A stretch of 64,000 nt of DNA from a virus, in the IMG/VR virus record IMGVR_UViG_3300028920_000052, positions 33,596-97,595 of that record; one strand, written 5' to 3'. This document shows positions 48,995 to 59,800 of the stretch, in pieces. The notes under the pieces were generated by a model. The model did no database searches, was not told where the DNA came from, and saw only the letters and a program-made list of their open reading frames with translations. The position numbers and the translations under genes are program-made. How positions within the stretch are numbered: the first letter of the stretch is position 1; every line of letters begins with the position of its first letter.

Positions 48995-51900
48995 ATGGTA
49001 ACTGAAATCTATAACACATTCCTTAAAGGACTAGATACTGATACTAATCCAGTAAACTATTCCAATGATAACTACTACAGCGCTAATAATTTTAGACTTA
49101 TAGTAGATGAAGAACTGTCTTCACTTACTCTTACTAATGGTAAAGGGTTAGAACTTACTTTTACTACCTATCCAAATAAGGTAGGTACTGTTAAAATTAA
49201 AGGGGCATGTGAAATAGATGAAAATTTAATTCTATTTGTTGGTAATGGGGAAATACATGTTATACCAATTGCAAGTTTAAATACAGGAACTATTATAGAT
49301 TTAACAGCAACAACAACTTATAGAATTGTAAATAAAGCATTTGCTTTTGGTGATAGAGTTATAGCAATACCAAAACATGAAAGAACTAATCTTAGAAAAG
49401 TATATTGGGCTGATGGAGACAATCCTGTAAGAGTTATTAATATTGATGAAGATGATACTACATTAGATGGCATGGCTGTAGGGGAATTTGCATTAGTGAG
49501 AAGATGCTTACTTTCAACTCCTGAATTAGAATCTGTAACAGGAGGAAGTTTAAAATCTGGAGTATATAGATATGCATATTGTCTATTTGATGAATATGCT
49601 GGTCAAACTTCTTATTCTTCATTAAGCCAAGCAATACCAGTGGTATCTGAAGATTTTGTTGATGCTACTAGTAATAAAAAAGGATGGACTTTTAGAGGAG
49701 AAGAGTCTGGAGTTACTACGTCAAAAGGGTTACAAATTAAGATAACTCAAAATACTAATCTTAGTACACACCAAGAAGAATTTTCTAATATAAGAGTAGT
49801 ATCTTTATACTACACTTCCCAAACTTCAATACCTGAAGTTACTATAATATATGAAGGACTTAATGTTTCAGAAGTATATGTAGAAGATATGGGGACATTA
49901 AATTTAGGTACTCTTGCTTATGAAGAATTTACAGCAATGAATATGTACCTTATTCCTCAAACTATAGAGACTAAAAATAATTATTTATTCTTTGGTAATG
50001 TAACTGAAAGTGCTTATGATGTAGATTATGATGCTAGAGCATATAGATTTAATTCAGATGGTGAAGCTCTTATTTGGGATGCTTCTGATTTCAGTGTTGA
50101 TGCAGAAACAGATGTTTCAGATTATGATGTAGATGAAGATGCCGATTGTGCTAATAAATATAATGTACTAGATTATGACAGTTATACTGGAAATACTTCA
50201 TCTAGCACTACTCCTAGAGTAACTGCAGAAGATTGTAAATATCAATCTGATGGTGAGACTTTAGGAGGAGAAGGTTTAAACATAGCATATGAATTCATAA
50301 CAGACACAATAACTGGTGGAGATCCTGCAAATAGTAATCAACCTTATCTTAATCCTACAGATTATATTAGTATAGGATATCAAAGAGATGAAATATATAG
50401 ATTTGGAATAAGGCTATTTAATACCTATGGAGAAGGAACATTTGTTAAATGGATTGGAGATATAAGATTTCCAAGTGTTGAAGAAAAACCTATTTATAAC
50501 TCAGGTACAGGGTATATTAATATTTTAGGGATTAAATTCACTGTTAGTAATTTACCTACAGGTGTTACAGGTTATCAAATAGTTAGAGCAACAAGAAATA
50601 CTGGAGATCAAACAGTTGTTGATACTGGATATATAGGACATTTACAAATAGGTGATTCAAATATAGGGTATTATTTTGGAGGTACCTATAATAGCTATAG
50701 CTCAACTAAAGATTCAAATCTTTATTCTAGACCTAAATTATACTCATCAGCATTAACTGGTGCTCCTCAACGAGATATTGTGGAATATATTTCTCCAGAA
50801 ACTACTTACAACAATATCGCATCTACTAATTATAATAGGATTGATAGTTATGAAGGAACAAATACTTCTGATTGGTTAAGAACAGGACTAAGCACTCCAT
50901 ATGATAATGATAATGTATCTTTAACATATTTAACCCAAGCATATGATTCAGGAGAAACTCCTATAGTAACAAAGATAAAAACTATAGACTGTTTTAAGTA
51001 CAGTGGTGTACATGATGATGATTACAGTGTTATTATGGGAGGAAGGTTTGGTTCCATAAAATTAAATTCTGAGAGTAATAATAATGATGAACTTGACCAA
51101 TATAATATAGATGGAGTGTATGCTAAAGGTAACAGGGGAGTTAAAGGAACTACTCTTCTCTTAAACCTTGTAACTAATTTAACTAAAAATGATGATAATG
51201 ACTATCTAAATTATCCAGCATATGCATTAAGAAGAAATCATATTAAACCTTATGGAGGATTTACTTATGGAGCTATTCAAGCTACAGAATATATACCATG
51301 TACTTCCATACAAGATTCAACAACTTCTTATGTAGATACTTGGGGAGGAGATACTTTCATTACTTGGTATGACTACTTAAGAGTAGGCTGGTATGATTAT
51401 GTAGGTTCTAAAGATGAAGAAGACACAGTAGATAAATATAATAGTAATAAGTATGCTCAAATAGTTAGATGTTTAGTTGAGAGTAAAATAAACTTAACCT
51501 ACACAGTTAGTCCTACTATTCTTTACTACAACTTATTTACACAAGCTACAGCAAACCTAGCACAAGCAGAATATGACTATTTAGCTATGTGGGAAACTGC
51601 AGGAAGTTATTTATTAGCAGATGACCCTGCTGGAGATGCTGACAGAAAATATTTTGAACAGGATTTTAATATGTATACTTATAACCCTGTGTTCTCTGCA
51701 TTGAACTATGCTACAACTTATATAGCAAAACCTAATTATTTTTCAGAAACTAATGTATTTCCTAACCGTATTTATAGAAGTGATAAAAAAATTGATGGAG
51801 CTGTTTCGGATAATTGGGGAACAGTTAAAGCTTTTAATTTCTTAGATGTTGATAGTTCATATGGGGAAATAACTAGACTTTACACGCATAATAATACTTT

Positions 51901-52837
51901 GCTATGTTTCCAACCTAAAGGTATTTCAGTACTTCCTATAGAAGAAAGAGAACAAGTAAGTACAACTAGTGGATCAAGTGTTGCTATAGGTACTGGAGAT
52001 GTTTTAAGTAGGTATGATTATTTGAGTAACACTTCAGGTACTGCATTCCATGATTCTATAGTGGGAACTAATAATGGAATTTATTATGTTGATGGTATCA
52101 ATAAGAAAATAGCTGTACTTGCACAAGGAGTACAGTTTATTTCAGATACTAAAAAGATAATGTCTTATACAGCTAACAAAGATTTTTCTACTGCAGTAAT
52201 GTTGTATAATCCTAAATATTCTGAACTATGGATTAATATAGATGATGATACAATAATATTTAATGAATACCTAGGATACTTTACTTCTACATTAGATACA
52301 ACTTTTGAATTTGGCTTTACTATAAATGGATTAACTCATTGTGTAGATAGTGTTACAAGAGGAATTTATACTAATAGCAATATGCTTATATTAGATCAAG
52401 GTAATTATGGGGCATATGATTCTAGTTCAAACTATTATAATACTGAGCTAACTCAGCCTACTATAGATTCCAGTGAAATAAAATTTGTTGTTAATCCTGC
52501 TAATGGTATGAAGAATAGATTTGATAGTATTGATTTAAACACATATACTTATGTAGATGATGTTAATGCTAGTCATTCTTATACTTTTAATGGATTAGTT
52601 GCTAAGACTTTATATCAAACTTGCACTCAAACATCTTTACATGCTAATGCTAAAAGGAGATTTGGTACTTGGAGATATAATAACCTTAGAGGAGATTCTA
52701 ATGATAGATTGCACGATAACTACCTAAAGTTAGAGTTGACCTTTAGCCCTACAACAATTGGATTTAGAGATGGAGATGATGTTAAGTTTGTAGTTAATGG
52801 AATTAGTACTAATTTTATTCCAACTTTTATTAGATAA
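48995..52837 (+). CDS. Muzzle-like tail tip protein
   Basis: This 1280-residue beta-rich protein begins YNTFLKGLDTDTNPVNYSNDNYYSANNFRL, a start that recurs in the large tail-tip (muzzle or stabilisation) protein of crAss-like phages. It follows the ring genes by three bases. The rest is full of Thr, Tyr, Asn and Asp, with few helices, as for a tail knob. It would close the tail and open on host contact. Confidence 0.74.
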   Translation: MVTEIYNTFLKGLDTDTNPVNYSNDNYYSANNFRLIVDEELSSLTLTNGKGLELTFTTYPNKVGTVKIKGACEIDENLILFVGNGEIHVIPIASLNTGTIIDLTATTTYRIVNKAFAFGDRVIAIPKHERTNLRKVYWADGDNPVRVINIDEDDTTLDGMAVGEFALVRRCLLSTPELESVTGGSLKSGVYRYAYCLFDEYAGQTSYSSLSQAIPVVSEDFVDATSNKKGWTFRGEESGVTTSKGLQIKITQNTNLSTHQEEFSNIRVVSLYYTSQTSIPEVTIIYEGLNVSEVYVEDMGTLNLGTLAYEEFTAMNMYLIPQTIETKNNYLFFGNVTESAYDVDYDARAYRFNSDGEALIWDASDFSVDAETDVSDYDVDEDADCANKYNVLDYDSYTGNTSSSTTPRVTAEDCKYQSDGETLGGEGLNIAYEFITDTITGGDPANSNQPYLNPTDYISIGYQRDEIYRFGIRLFNTYGEGTFVKWIGDIRFPSVEEKPIYNSGTGYINILGIKFTVSNLPTGVTGYQIVRATRNTGDQTVVDTGYIGHLQIGDSNIGYYFGGTYNSYSSTKDSNLYSRPKLYSSALTGAPQRDIVEYISPETTYNNIASTNYNRIDSYEGTNTSDWLRTGLSTPYDNDNVSLTYLTQAYDSGETPIVTKIKTIDCFKYSGVHDDDYSVIMGGRFGSIKLNSESNNNDELDQYNIDGVYAKGNRGVKGTTLLLNLVTNLTKNDDNDYLNYPAYALRRNHIKPYGGFTYGAIQATEYIPCTSIQDSTTSYVDTWGGDTFITWYDYLRVGWYDYVGSKDEEDTVDKYNSNKYAQIVRCLVESKINLTYTVSPTILYYNLFTQATANLAQAEYDYLAMWETAGSYLLADDPAGDADRKYFEQDFNMYTYNPVFSALNYATTYIAKPNYFSETNVFPNRIYRSDKKIDGAVSDNWGTVKAFNFLDVDSSYGEITRLYTHNNTLLCFQPKGISVLPIEEREQVSTTSGSSVAIGTGDVLSRYDYLSNTSGTAFHDSIVGTNNGIYYVDGINKKIAVLAQGVQFISDTKKIMSYTANKDFSTAVMLYNPKYSELWINIDDDTIIFNEYLGYFTSTLDTTFEFGFTINGLTHCVDSVTRGIYTNSNMLILDQGNYGAYDSSSNYYNTELTQPTIDSSEIKFVVNPANGMKNRFDSIDLNTYTYVDDVNASHSYTFNGLVAKTLYQTCTQTSLHANAKRRFGTWRYNNLRGDSNDRLHDNYLKLELTFSPTTIGFRDGDDVKFVVNGISTNFIPTFIR

Positions 52838-52888
52838 AATTTGGATTTCTCAAATATATGTTTTAATTTTACTGAAATATAGCAACTT

Positions 52889-54733
52889 ATGAAAACAAAA
52901 AGATATAGAACTCCTAAAAGAAAAGATTATATTACCTATGATGATTTAGAACAACTAGGTTTTGGAAGTTGGCTTAAAGACAATGCTGGTAATTTAATAC
53001 AAGGAGCTGCAGGTACTGCAATGATGTTTGTGCCTGGTGGACAAGTAGCCGGGGCAGGGATGTTAGCTTCTTCAGCAGGAGGTTTTGCTAATACAGCAAT
53101 ACAAAATAAAGAGCAAGAAGAAGCAGAAAAAAATGCTGCTAATCAACAAGCTTTAATGAATCAAAAAAATAAAACTGCTGTAGGAGATGCCCTTGTATCA
53201 TTTGTGCCTACTATGAAACAAGGTGGTAGACTAAAGAGAATGGCTAATGGAGGAGTTCCAGAATTTACTTATAGTACAACTTCAAGCCCACAAATTTTTG
53301 GATTTCATCAAAGACCTAATAATCCTCCATATGAAATTCCTAAACCAGATCCTAAAAAATTAGATACTTTACAGGAATATAAAATTACTAATCAAGAATT
53401 TGCAACAATGGAAAGTCCTGCAGGTAGATACCATACATTTGATATACGTAGAATTGATGATTCAGGAAAAGCTTATTATGATAGTAAGACTGTTTCTGAT
53501 AGAGACTACAGTAAGTTTATAGAAGAGAATTCTGAAGTAATAGGTAGAAATCCAAAGTATAAACACCTCATAAAAAAAGCTAAAGGTGGATCTGTAACTA
53601 GAAATTATACTGGACAGTTTCACAGTGGGCCTGATGGGGGAGATCCTGTAGATGCTAATGGCAATATTAATCCTATTAATCCTGTAGCATTAGTTTCAAA
53701 AAAAGAAGTTGGATTTAATGACTACATACTTTCAGAAGACTTAGGTTTTGCTGATGAAGCAAGAAAACTTCAAAAGAAGTACAAGCTTAGAATGAAAGAT
53801 GGTAAGATAAGAGATAGTATTTCTTCAAAAGGATATGATATGGAAATGGAGAAATTAAAAGCTAAACAAGAAGAACTTAGAGATAAAATGGGTTTAAATG
53901 AATCTGAACAACCTATGATGAGTAGAGGTGGAGGATTACCTAAGTATGATGGAACTAATTATTCACAATATTTATTTAATGCGGGAAATCAACTAGAAGG
54001 ATTAAACACTGGACAGTTAAGAAGTTCTTACATGCAGAAACCAGTTCTACCTGATTTTAATTACACACCAAAAGATTTCAATGCTCCTATTCCAGCATCT
54101 TCTTCAGAAACTACACCTTATGAAGGAATGTCTCCTTGGGCAGCAGCAATACCTTCTTTAGTTAGTATGGGAAGTAATCTTTATCAAGCTTCAAGAGTAG
54201 ATAAAGATGCTCCAGCAAAACTTAATTTTGCGCCACAAGTTGCTGAAAGGATTAGTTTAGAACAGGATAGACAAAGATTAAGAGAACAGGCTGCTTTAGC
54301 AAGAACTATGAATAAAAGAGGATTAACAAACTCAGGTGCTTCACAGGCTCAACTAATGGCAGGTACTACCGCTGGTAATATAGGAGTTCAGAGAAACTTA
54401 AATGAAGGATTAGTTCAACTAGGTACTACAGAGGCATTAACTAATATGCAAAATAGACAACAGGCTAATCAGATGAATGCTGAAATGGATATGCAGGAAC
54501 AAATGTATAATTCACAAATAGGGGCACAATCAAGAAACTTAAAGAATCAATATATAACAAATGCTATGACTGCTCCAATGTTAGGAATGCAAGATTACTT
54601 ACAGTCTAGGGGAGATGCTGCTAAATTACAAATGTCTCAACCCAATGTACAGTTAGCATGGGAAAGAGATCCTCGAACAGGTAGAAGAAGGCTGGTTAAG
54701 AAGGAAGTTAATACAGGTAATATATTAGATTAA
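52889..54733 (+). CDS. Cargo/ejection protein (putative)
   Basis: This 614-residue protein has a hydrophobic Gly/Ala stretch near 35-70 (IQGAAGTAMMFVPGGQVAGAG), several glycine-pair linkers (MKQGGRLKRMANGG, KKAKGGSVTR, SRGGGLPKYDG) and helical, glutamine-rich C-terminal half. Similar proteins in crAss-like phages fill the capsid-tail and are ejected. It follows the muzzle gene. Confidence 0.62.
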   Translation: MKTKRYRTPKRKDYITYDDLEQLGFGSWLKDNAGNLIQGAAGTAMMFVPGGQVAGAGMLASSAGGFANTAIQNKEQEEAEKNAANQQALMNQKNKTAVGDALVSFVPTMKQGGRLKRMANGGVPEFTYSTTSSPQIFGFHQRPNNPPYEIPKPDPKKLDTLQEYKITNQEFATMESPAGRYHTFDIRRIDDSGKAYYDSKTVSDRDYSKFIEENSEVIGRNPKYKHLIKKAKGGSVTRNYTGQFHSGPDGGDPVDANGNINPINPVALVSKKEVGFNDYILSEDLGFADEARKLQKKYKLRMKDGKIRDSISSKGYDMEMEKLKAKQEELRDKMGLNESEQPMMSRGGGLPKYDGTNYSQYLFNAGNQLEGLNTGQLRSSYMQKPVLPDFNYTPKDFNAPIPASSSETTPYEGMSPWAAAIPSLVSMGSNLYQASRVDKDAPAKLNFAPQVAERISLEQDRQRLREQAALARTMNKRGLTNSGASQAQLMAGTTAGNIGVQRNLNEGLVQLGTTEALTNMQNRQQANQMNAEMDMQEQMYNSQIGAQSRNLKNQYITNAMTAPMLGMQDYLQSRGDAAKLQMSQPNVQLAWERDPRTGRRRLVKKEVNTGNILD

Positions 54734-54744
54734 TAAATATAATT

Positions 54745-56853
54745 ATGGCAAGAAGACCTTATGGGTATCCTAGATATCCAAATATGCAACAACAAACACA
54801 AGTTTCTAGTGTACCTTATATTAGTATGCGTGATCCAAATGCTTATGAAGATTATTCTAAAATATTAGAAGGTGCACAGCAAAGATATGATACTTCTCAA
54901 AGTGCTATTGCTAGATATTTAGATGAATATAGTAATGCTAAAGTTTCAGATAGGAATGCCCCTGCATTAGATGAAATAGTTGAAGGAAGACTAGGAGAAT
55001 TAAAAGAAACTATAAAAGATAAGTATGATGGACAATATGGCAATGCTGCTAATGAGATAATTCAGAGATTAGCTTCTGCTAGAAAACCTGTTATGCAAGC
55101 ACAACAAGCTTATGAATTAGAACAACAGGCTAAAAAAGAATACCAAGCTGCATTAAATAGTGGTAATGCCCCTAGAGATATTGTAAGAGATGAAAATGGA
55201 AACTATGTAGAAAGAACCTTATCTTTTGAAGATTACTATAAATTACCAGAATCAGATTTCTTAGAAGGAAAGTTTGCAATGCCTGAATTTAGAGCTTTAA
55301 GAGGAAGAGGTAAACATGACGAATGGGTACAAAAGAATATAAGTTCTCCAATAATGAGCATGATTAAAGAAGGAGATCTAAAACAAATGGAAGGTATTTT
55401 TGGGGGGCTGGCAGAATCTATAAAAACTAGAGGAATGTCGGATGCTGATGTAGATGCTTATATAGATAATACTCCTGAATTAGTAGACTCTTTTATGGCT
55501 AATTCTACATTTGCACAGGAAGAATTTAATGGGGATAGAGAACTCGCTAAAGATTATTTAAAAGATTTAGTCAAAGCACAAACTGTATTATCAACAGAAA
55601 AAGGACAAACAGGTATACCTGGATATAATCCTAATCCTGTTGAACCTTCTCCTACACCTGGTTCTAATGCTCTAGTCTTTGAAAGTAGATTAGGAGCAAA
55701 CCAAGATGCTTATACAACGGATACTTTTTATGATAATAGCCCTAATGCTAGAAACAGAATTATAAGTAAGCAAGCTAATTCTCCTTTAGTAGGAGAAAGT
55801 ATTACTGTACAAGATTTAACCGAGGGCAGAGCTACATATGAGCAGTATAGAACTAATTTTATAGAAAAAACTATTAGGAATAATGTACCTGAATTAAAGA
55901 CATTATGGGATATTGGAAGTAAAACAGATGATGATTTAGCAAAAGAAGTTGGATATTCTTCTTATTCAGCTTTAAAAACAGCAAAACAAAATGAGGCTAA
56001 ATCAGAATCAGGACAGTCTATAATGTCTACTAGTGATAATCCTTTTGCCAAAGCTTCTGCTGCGAGTTGGGCAAAAAAAGAAACTTCTAATAGTATAAGT
56101 CAATTTGATAAATTTGATAAATTGAAGAAAGAAAGAAATGATGCTGCAAATAAATATTCAGAAACATTGCAAAATAATGCTGAAAAATTTATAAAAGATT
56201 TTGGATTGGATGCAGATTTTAATGTAAGTTTATATCAACCTAATCTAATGAATATGGAAGAAAAAACAGCAACTAAATATAATTATTGGAAGAAAAACAT
56301 AGAAGAAGATTATTCTGTTCCAGGACAATTTAGATTTTTAGATGGGGATTTAAAAGGAGAAACCTCATCTGATATAAATAAAGAATACACAAATAAAAAT
56401 GGAAGTAGAAAACCTTTTAGTATTTCTGGTGTAGGTAATTTAGGAGGAGAAGAACTAATTTGGAATGTTAGAAATCCAGATGGTACTTTTAGTATGGCTG
56501 TATGGGATACTGGATATAAGAAAAAAAGAAGTTACTTAGAATTTTTAGGAGAACCTGAATTATTAGAGACTTTAAATGCCTCAGCAATATCTATTTCAGA
56601 AGATGGCAAGCTAAAACCTACTATGCCTGATACACCAATACTAGAAAACAACATTCAAAAATATAAAATAACAGCGGAAGCTTCTCCTGTAGATCCATCT
56701 ACACAAAAGTTAAAAACTTCAAAAGGATATATAAAAGTTAGAATTAGAGAAGATGGGAAAAAAGTAATGAGCTTTACAAAAAATTCAGATGAAGCAACTT
56801 TTATGCCTAAAGCATTAATGTTTGATGTTATTAATGGATTACCCACAGAATAA
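54745..56853 (+). CDS. Cargo/ejection-type helical protein (putative)
   Basis: This 702-residue protein begins MARRPYGYPRYPNMQQQTQV. Much of residues 40-400 is helical and glutamine/asparagine rich; the end is beta-rich. Lacks enzymatic motifs. Its place between the first cargo gene and the giant gene makes virion cargo likely. Confidence 0.6.
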   Translation: MARRPYGYPRYPNMQQQTQVSSVPYISMRDPNAYEDYSKILEGAQQRYDTSQSAIARYLDEYSNAKVSDRNAPALDEIVEGRLGELKETIKDKYDGQYGNAANEIIQRLASARKPVMQAQQAYELEQQAKKEYQAALNSGNAPRDIVRDENGNYVERTLSFEDYYKLPESDFLEGKFAMPEFRALRGRGKHDEWVQKNISSPIMSMIKEGDLKQMEGIFGGLAESIKTRGMSDADVDAYIDNTPELVDSFMANSTFAQEEFNGDRELAKDYLKDLVKAQTVLSTEKGQTGIPGYNPNPVEPSPTPGSNALVFESRLGANQDAYTTDTFYDNSPNARNRIISKQANSPLVGESITVQDLTEGRATYEQYRTNFIEKTIRNNVPELKTLWDIGSKTDDDLAKEVGYSSYSALKTAKQNEAKSESGQSIMSTSDNPFAKASAASWAKKETSNSISQFDKFDKLKKERNDAANKYSETLQNNAEKFIKDFGLDADFNVSLYQPNLMNMEEKTATKYNYWKKNIEEDYSVPGQFRFLDGDLKGETSSDINKEYTNKNGSRKPFSISGVGNLGGEELIWNVRNPDGTFSMAVWDTGYKKKRSYLEFLGEPELLETLNASAISISEDGKLKPTMPDTPILENNIQKYKITAEASPVDPSTQKLKTSKGYIKVRIREDGKKVMSFTKNSDEATFMPKALMFDVINGLPTE

Positions 56854-56859
56854 TAAACT

Positions 56860-59800
56860 ATGCCTAAAGAAATTATATTTGAATCATCAGTTCCATTGGA
56901 ACAACCTAAAATGAATGCGCCTGTAATTGAAGAACTTGAATTTGAATCAACTTATACAGGTGCTTCAACTCCAAAACAATCTCAGTTTAAAGAAAAAGAT
57001 TTTGGAAGAAGGTATTTTAAAGAATCTGCGGCTAACCCTTTATTTAAAGATATTGAATGGGAAAGAGCTGAAGGGCAGCCTTGGTATGAACAACTTGGTG
57101 CTGCAACTACTCAAGCTGTAGTAGGTTCAGTATTAGGACAAACTATTCAAGGTATGGGTACTTTACTTGCTATACCTGATATGATTGGTGGAGATATGTC
57201 TATGGATAATCCTATCTATGATTTAGGTAAAGGAATATCAGATTGGGCTGCAGAAACTACTCCTATATATCAAACGGGGGATAGATTTACAGATAGTGGA
57301 TATTGGTTTCAAGGATTAACTAGTGCTGCGAGTGCTGCTTCATTTTTACTCCCAGGTTGGGCATTTACTAAAGTAGGTAGTGCTATTGCCAAAGGATTAA
57401 AACTAGGAACTACTGCAGGAAAAATGTTAACAACTGGAGTAGGTGCTTTTGGAATGAGACATATTGAAGGAGCTATGGAAGCAAATGATGTGAGAAATAA
57501 GTTTCTTCAAGAAGGAATGTCTGGATATCAACAAGGCAAAATTGATATAGAAAAATTAAGAAATAGTTTATCTGATGAAGAGTTACAAACTTTACATCAG
57601 GAAATGCAGCAAGAAATTCAATCTATTCCTTTACAATTACCTAATCCTGAAACTGGAGAAATGGTAGATAATAGTGAAGCATTAGATGCTGTAAGGAAAA
57701 AATATCAAGATATTATTGCAGAAAAAGCCATTACTAAATATGCAGATGAAGCTGCTAAACTTACTTATATTGCAGACTACAGTAATCTTATTTTTGATAT
57801 TGCACAACTAGGAGCTTTAACTAAGCCTTTATCTAAACTTACTAGAGGCACAAAAGCAATGGGTAAGGTTGCTACAGCAGAAGGTATGGGAGCTAAAACT
57901 TGGTATGGTAATATAGGACAAAGAATGCTTAATACTAGTAAAGTAGGTTTGATTGAAATGACTGAAGGTATTGAGGAGCAGGTTAACTATATATCAGCAC
58001 AAGAAGGAGAAAGACACGGTAAAATATTAGCTGGATTACAAGAAGATGATGGTAGTGATTTGGCTACTAGAGTTGGAAGTAAATATGCTAAAGAAGATGA
58101 ATTTTGGGATTCATTTATATTTGGTGCTATTGGTGGTGTAGGATTTAGAATGATAGGTGATGCAGTAGGAATGGGAGAAAGTTCTAAAGTAGAACAAAGA
58201 AAACTTGCTGAAATACAAAGTAGAACTGAAACATTAAAATCCCATGCTGCTGTAATTGGTGACATTGTTAATAATCCTAATATGTCCAAAGAAGATAAAA
58301 AATCTTCTATTTTAGAACAAGCTGATGCTATGGGGCATGAAATAGGATTAAGAGGCTCTCTAGCAGGTAATATGGAATATGTAGAGAAGTGGCTAAATAA
58401 ACCTGAACTTGTTAAAGAATTACAAGACTTAGGTTTTGGGGAAGAATCAGATGTTAAAGAAGTTATTGATAGGGTAAAAGAATCTGCATTACTTGCAGAA
58501 AATTTGTATAAAAAACATTACACAAATTTATATGAGCAAAATATAGATGAAGGTGTTAAACAAGTAATGGTACAAGATAGAATGGCTCTTGATGCTACCA
58601 TACTTGATAACTTTAATGAAATTCAAGAACTAGAGGCACAATACTCTAAACTATCAAGTAAAGATTTATTTATGATGCAAAGAGGAATTAATCCTCAGAA
58701 TGTAGCAATGTTAAATAAATTTGCTGTAGATAGGGCTATCAATGAAATGAATAGAACTCTTAAAGAAGAAAAGTTAACACCTGAAGCAAAAGCAAGAATT
58801 GAGAAAGTTCTTAGTAAATTACAAGAAACATCTAATGAACAAAGTAGAGTTATAGAGAAAGCAAGAGAAGAAGCAGCAGAAGCTGGTGTAGAGTTTGCAT
58901 TTCCAAAGTTAACAGATTTAAACTTAGTAGATCCAAGAATAGTTTATAACATAGGTAGGAAACAATACCTTAGTAAAATGAATGAAACTCTTACAGAAGA
59001 GTTGTCTGAAAAAGTTGATCCTAAAAATATAAAGAAAGAAGCAGCAAAGGCTAAAGAAAAAATAACTAAACCTGTAGAAGAATTTATACAGAATGATAAA
59101 GACAAAGAAACTACTAAGGCTACAGAAGAAGCAGAAAAACTAAGAGATAGCAAGAAAAATAAAGAAGAAGCTACTAAGCCTGAAGGTACTAAAATTGCTA
59201 CAGATGTTAATCCTGAAGCAAGACAGCAGTTAAATACTATGGGATATAAAGATTCTCAGATAGATGAGCTGTCTAGAGAAGAAAGAGAGGGTATACTAAC
59301 TAATGGCACTCCTGCAGAAGAGTATTTTGCAGAGACTGTAGAAGAAGAGTTTATCTCTAAAGAAACTACTGCAGAAAAAAGAAATAGATTATTAAAAATA
59401 AGAGAAAAAAGAGGAGAAGAATTTAATTTAGATATTATACCAGATACCCCTCAAAAATTTACAAATAATGTTGCAGAGTTATCTTTACCTCTTGCCCCAA
59501 GCATACCAGGAGCTACTATAGATTTAGATGCTTCATTTGGAGAGTCAGATTATGATTTAGATATGTCTAAAGTAAGACTTTTAGAGATACGTGGAAGAAA
59601 TAGTGATGGTAGAATAACAGGAACTGTTAGAATTAGTGATAAGAATAATAATTCTTTTAATGCTGAAGTAATATTTAAAGATGATGCTGAATTAGCAGAA
59701 TTAACTAAAGTAACTCCCACAGAACAAAATACTTCAGATGTATTAGATAGCAATGAAGAAACTACTAATAAAGATGGTGATACTCCTGCAGAAGCTGAAG

